NCBI GenBank assembly: GCA_937625935.1
Contig: OW569377.1
Span: 395,823 to 459,822, forward strand
Direction of reading: 5' to 3'
Length of the DNA stretch: 64,000 nt
DNA from: Tetramitus jugosus
Taxonomy: Eukaryota; Heterolobosea; Eutetramitea; Acrasida; Vahlkampfiidae
Numbering within the stretch: the first letter of the stretch is position 1; the number at the start of each line of letters is the position of its first letter. A model generated the notes under the pieces. The model did no database searches, was not told the origin of the DNA, and saw only the letters and a program-made list of their open reading frames with translations. The position numbers were made by a program, and so were the translations under genes. Below, in pieces: positions 60,590-64,000 of the stretch.

Positions 60590-63309
60590 GATCGTAGATG
60601 AGAAAATGAAAGAGGAGATTGATCGTCATTAGGGTTGGGTTGGGGTTGGGTCTGTCTTGTTGTTAAGGAAAACCCGAGAATTTTGCTGTATTTGGTATCA
60701 GAGCGTTGAAATTTACAGTTTAGTGTAAAAAAAAAATTGAGTTCGGTTGAGTTGTGGCTTATAGGTTGAGGGAGTAAAAAGAAGACATATAGGACAAGAG
60801 CTGTATGGCTTTTGGAGTCTATTATCAGATCGGAGATATTGAGGTTCAACGAACAGGGAGGTTCACGGTCCAGGACCGTGAAATGATTTCCTGTATTTCA
60901 TCTCAGGTCAATTCTCTGTGGAGCTTTTTGGCTTCAGCAAAGAATTTCGACCAATGAGCGAAGTGATTGTAACGGATTAAGAAGGAATACCACACAGCAA
61001 CATGAATATGCCAGAAGACTTGTGAAGGAGTTCAACCTGAAATTCAATAGTTAACTATATTTTGTCTTGATCATGATCTGTGACTACTAATTACGACTTA
61101 TAGATACGCCGCAACATGATTTTTAAGTAGTTTGATTTGATGTCTTTCTGCTCTATCTGTTTCCTGCATCGTATCCTGTTGCATTTTACGTTTGTTTTAT
61201 CGTGAACACTGTTTTTTAGAGTGATACATCCTCAAACTTCGACTCTATTTTTTGGATCAACTTGCCTTCAATAGTGTCTGTACTAAGGGTTTGGGTTTGG
61301 GGTACGCAGTATTTAAATAACCTGCTTTTTTAGACGTTTCCTTTTTAGGCAGGTTGTTTTTTGAGATTTTTTTATTGCTCTAAAAGCTTCAACTGATTGA
61401 GTTGAAGAGTTTGGCGTGATTTTCAACTCAATGGGTTGGGTTTGGGTTTGGGGATACATCCAGGATTCCCCAACCTAAGGAAACGATTTCCTTATATGGT
61501 AATTTTTTTTTGAGATTTTTTATTGCTCTATGAGCTTCAGATAGATGAGATGAAGAGATTAGCGTGGTTTTCAACTCGATTTGAGCTTTATCGGCTCGTA
61601 GAGCCGATATATCTGTGCTGTATTTAACAGATTTTTATCTGCAACAGTGTTAAAACTGCAACAGATTTTAGATGACTTTGATTCTATACTGGGGGTAAGA
61701 CGTACGAGTGAAACATGATTTCTTTGTTTTGAATCAGGGTATTGAGACAGTATTTGATCATTTTTAACATAATTATCTTCCAACTTTATTTTTTGCCTCA
61801 GTTTCTGAGTACCTGATTTTTCAGAAATTTTGACTGACTTGATTTAGTGTTTTTCTGGATAAAATCGAGAGTTTTTATCAAATAATCACTGTAGGATCAG
61901 ATGTTTTATCTATTATTGAGACTTTTCGATTTAAAATCCTGTAAGACAGTGAAATAGTCAAGTTTCAAATGTGAATCGAGTTTATAGTTGAAACGCCAGA
62001 CTCAACCCGTCAGAAATCGAGAGTACTAGCTTTGTTGAACGCCAATTCAGTTTTACGAATGTTATAGACTGAAAATCTTGGGAAAGTTCTTCTTCTGGGG
62101 GGGTGGGTTTTGGGTTTGGGACTTTATATTCGCTTCTGAACCGACAAAATATTGCCTTTTATGGAAGAGGATTGTCTAAATATGGGAGAGTTTTGAGTTT
62201 GAGTTTGGGGTTCATGTCATAAGTCTAGACCCAACCCGAAGGAATTTTCAGTACAAATACTTCATCTCAACGAGCTCTAACAGGATTTAACAGGATTAAA
62301 ACTCTATCATCTCGAAGAGACGATCGCTCCCTGCTGTAACTAACAGATTTTCTCTGCAACAGGATAAAAACTGCAACAGACTTCTATGAAAGGATTTTTC
62401 AGAAAAGCTTGAGATTATCACTGGACTGTATGATAAGAGAACAGTTTTTACAGATTTTAGACTGAAATTTTAGACCTCTAGTATTCATTTGAAGCATTAA
62501 TTCAGTTATTTCTGTTCTTTTTTGTTGTTGTTTGACATATTGAGTTGCATTTCGGTGCTCTGGCTTTTGATTGACTTAAAATTCTCTTGACCTGAAGATT
62601 ATCACCGGTTTTAGAGATATTACGGATAAAATTGAGATATTTCATTGTTGAATGAAATAGTTTAGGTCGAATAGGCTCATTTTTTGAATTTCATTTTGTG
62701 AATCATATGAAACACTCTTGAACTGGAGAAATCAACTAATTTGTACCGAATTATTGATGATGAACGAGAGATTTCATTCTTGAAGGGAATATTTTGACAT
62801 ATTTGACAGGCAGAATGAGATTTAAACTTCTCAGTTCGTAAGATGAGTGCAGAGTAATAGTCCAGACCCAATCTTCATAAAATAAGAGTAGATCTTGCTT
62901 GTTGATAAGAATTCATACCTATGAACGTAATTGACTGAGAAATATTGCAGAAAATACTATTTTGGAGTGAGATTGGCTCGTGAGAGAAATATATTTCTAT
63001 TATTCAGACTTCCTTGGATGCAGAGTTGAATACCCAGACACAACCTGTCATTACTGAAGAGAAATAGAAATGATTACATGTAAAACGTGTATATGACTCA
63101 CTTGATTGCCTCTAAGCTTTCCAGATGTTGAGCTTTTTATGAGGAGATTTCTGTTTTGGACAAAAGCTGAGGAGTGAATGTCAAATGATGGAAATAGAAA
63201 TGGGGCGAGTGGTTTAACTTCCATTTATCTTATTTGATCAGATTTTAGATGATAGATCGGTTCTGTTTTGAATTCGAATGAAATTTTTGATTTTTGGGAA
63301 GAAAGTTCA
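60590..63309. repeat. Subtelomeric region with degenerate telomere-like and internal repeats
   Basis: No gene is recognised. Interstitial telomere-like tracts occur near 60632-60652 (GGTTGGGTTGGGGTTGGG), 61288-61302, 61435-61458, 62100-62121 and 62193-62212. A segment of about 80 bp (TTTTTTATTGCTCTA, then GCTTCA, GAAGAG, TTTTCAACTC) is duplicated at 61352-61434 and 61500-61583 with about 75% identity. A second pair sharing CTGCAACA, AAAACTGCAACAGA lies near 61625-61670 and 62338-62375. CCAGACCCAACC-like words recur near 61989, 62225, 62863 and 63031. This is the usual texture of decayed subtelomeric repeats. Confidence 0.75.
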
Positions 63310-64000
63310 TTTGGGTTTGGGTTTGGGTTTGGGTTTGGGTTTGGGTTTGGGTTTGGGTTTGGGTTTGGGTTTGGGTTTGGGTTTGGGTTTGGGTTTGGGT
63401 TTGGGTTTGGGTTTGGGTTTGGGTTTGGGTTTGGGTTTGGGTTTGGGTTTGGGTTTGGGTTTGGGTTTGGGTTTGGGTTTGGGTTTGGGTTTGGGTTTGG
63501 GTTTGGGTTTGGGTTTGGGTTTGGGTTTGGGTTTGGGTTTGGGTTTGGGTTTGGGTTTGGGTTTGGGTTTGGGTTTGGGTTTGGGTTTGGGTTTGGGTTT
63601 GGGTTTGGGTTTGGGTTTGGGTTTGGGTTTGGGTTTGGGTTTGGGTTTGGGTTTGGGTTTGGGTTTGGGTTTGGGTTTGGGTTTGGGTTTGGGTTTGGGT
63701 TTGGGTTTGGGTTTGGGTTTGGGTTTGGGTTTGGGTTTGGGTTTGGGTTTGGGTTTGGGTTTGGGTTTGGGTTTGGGTTTGGGTTTGGGTTTGGGTTTGG
63801 GTTTGGGTTTGGGTTTGGGTTTGGGTTTGGGTTTGGGTTTGGGTTTGGGTTTGGGTTTGGGTTTGGGTTTGGGTTTGGGTTTGGGTTTGGGTTTGGGTTT
63901 GGGTTTGGGTTTGGGTTTGGGTTTGGGTTTGGGTTTGGGTTTGGGTTTTGGGTTGGGGTTTGGGTTTGGGTTTGGGTTTGGGTTTGGGTTTGGGGTTTGG
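63310..64000 (+). repeat. Telomere array, TTTGGG hexamer
   Basis: About 630 bases of exact TTTGGG copies, followed from about 63945 by variant units (TTTTGGG, TTGGGG, TTTGGGG) among normal ones up to the window end. The G-rich strand runs 5' to 3' toward the edge, as at a chromosome end. Unit length and composition are unlike TTAGGG but plausible for a telomerase repeat. The variants could be real template slippage or consensus error in the array. Confidence 0.9.

Noticed and set aside
63310-64000. Simple repeat of internal microsatellite origin
   Set aside because: Outward orientation of the G strand, length, position at the window edge and degenerate inner copies fit a telomere better.
1-64000. 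CRISPR arrays, rRNA genes, bacterial operons
   Set aside because: No regularly spaced direct repeats with unique spacers and no rRNA-like sequence. Gene structure is eukaryotic.

Overview
The window looks like a chromosome end of a heterolobosean amoeboflagellate, most likely Naegleria. The evidence is intron-poor genes with short GT-AG introns, proteins rich in Asn/His/Gln runs, Rho and actin signalling genes next to a flagellar gene (CLUAP1/IFT38), a TSET-type coat subunit, and roughly 35-40% GC by eye. The species cannot be fixed from the sequence alone. The right edge (63310-64000) is about 115 copies of TTTGGG with the G-rich strand running outward, as a telomere should.

Layout. 1-5470 is a decayed zone: a 28-bp perfect hairpin, a possible LINE-type endonuclease relic, and two tandem copies (one broken, one intact) of a protein with two RRM-like folds and a coiled coil. 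The intact copy starts about 70 bp from a tRNA-Arg(TCG) gene. 5727-41474 is a dense block of ordinary genes: a RhoGEF with PH and two myosin-tail TH1 domains, an Asn/His-rich F-box protein, a WD40-like protein, a CLC chloride channel, a small basic protein, a RhoGAP with a BAR-like N-terminus, branched-chain aminotransferase, a CYTH triphosphatase, Snu114/EFTUD2, a TSET TTRAY-like coat protein, ethanolamine/choline kinase, a BRCA2 with six BRC repeats, and a type I membrane protein.

41787-45867 is the most interesting object. It is a 4.08-kb DNA transposon bounded by TTAA plus 13-bp perfect terminal inverted repeats, carrying a complete Fanzor (eukaryotic TnpB-like, RNA-guided RuvC nuclease). 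Just after the Fanzor stop codon are two hairpins that could be the 3' part of its guide-RNA scaffold. The element holds no recognisable transposase, but does hold an internally deleted piece of the retromer gene VPS35 and a chromodomain-like fragment.

46099-55420 resumes with CLUAP1/IFT38, a single-pass membrane protein, a Rab GTPase without a C-terminal prenylation motif, a frameshifted secretory-protein gene, a GNAT acetyltransferase, an F-box/repeat protein with twelve 22-residue repeats, and a BAHD-type acyltransferase. From 55421 to the telomere genes fade out. What remains are relics (a chromodomain with a nonsense codon, a frameshifted zinc finger, other broken reading frames), short repeat clusters, and degenerate subtelomeric repeats with interstitial telomere-like tracts.

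Protein calls rest on motifs read by eye. No database search, RNA evidence or folding calculation was available. Start codons were moved to the first plausible ATG wherever the open frame began at TTG or GTG. Multi-exon CDS entries span first to last coding base, with exon coordinates in the evidence.
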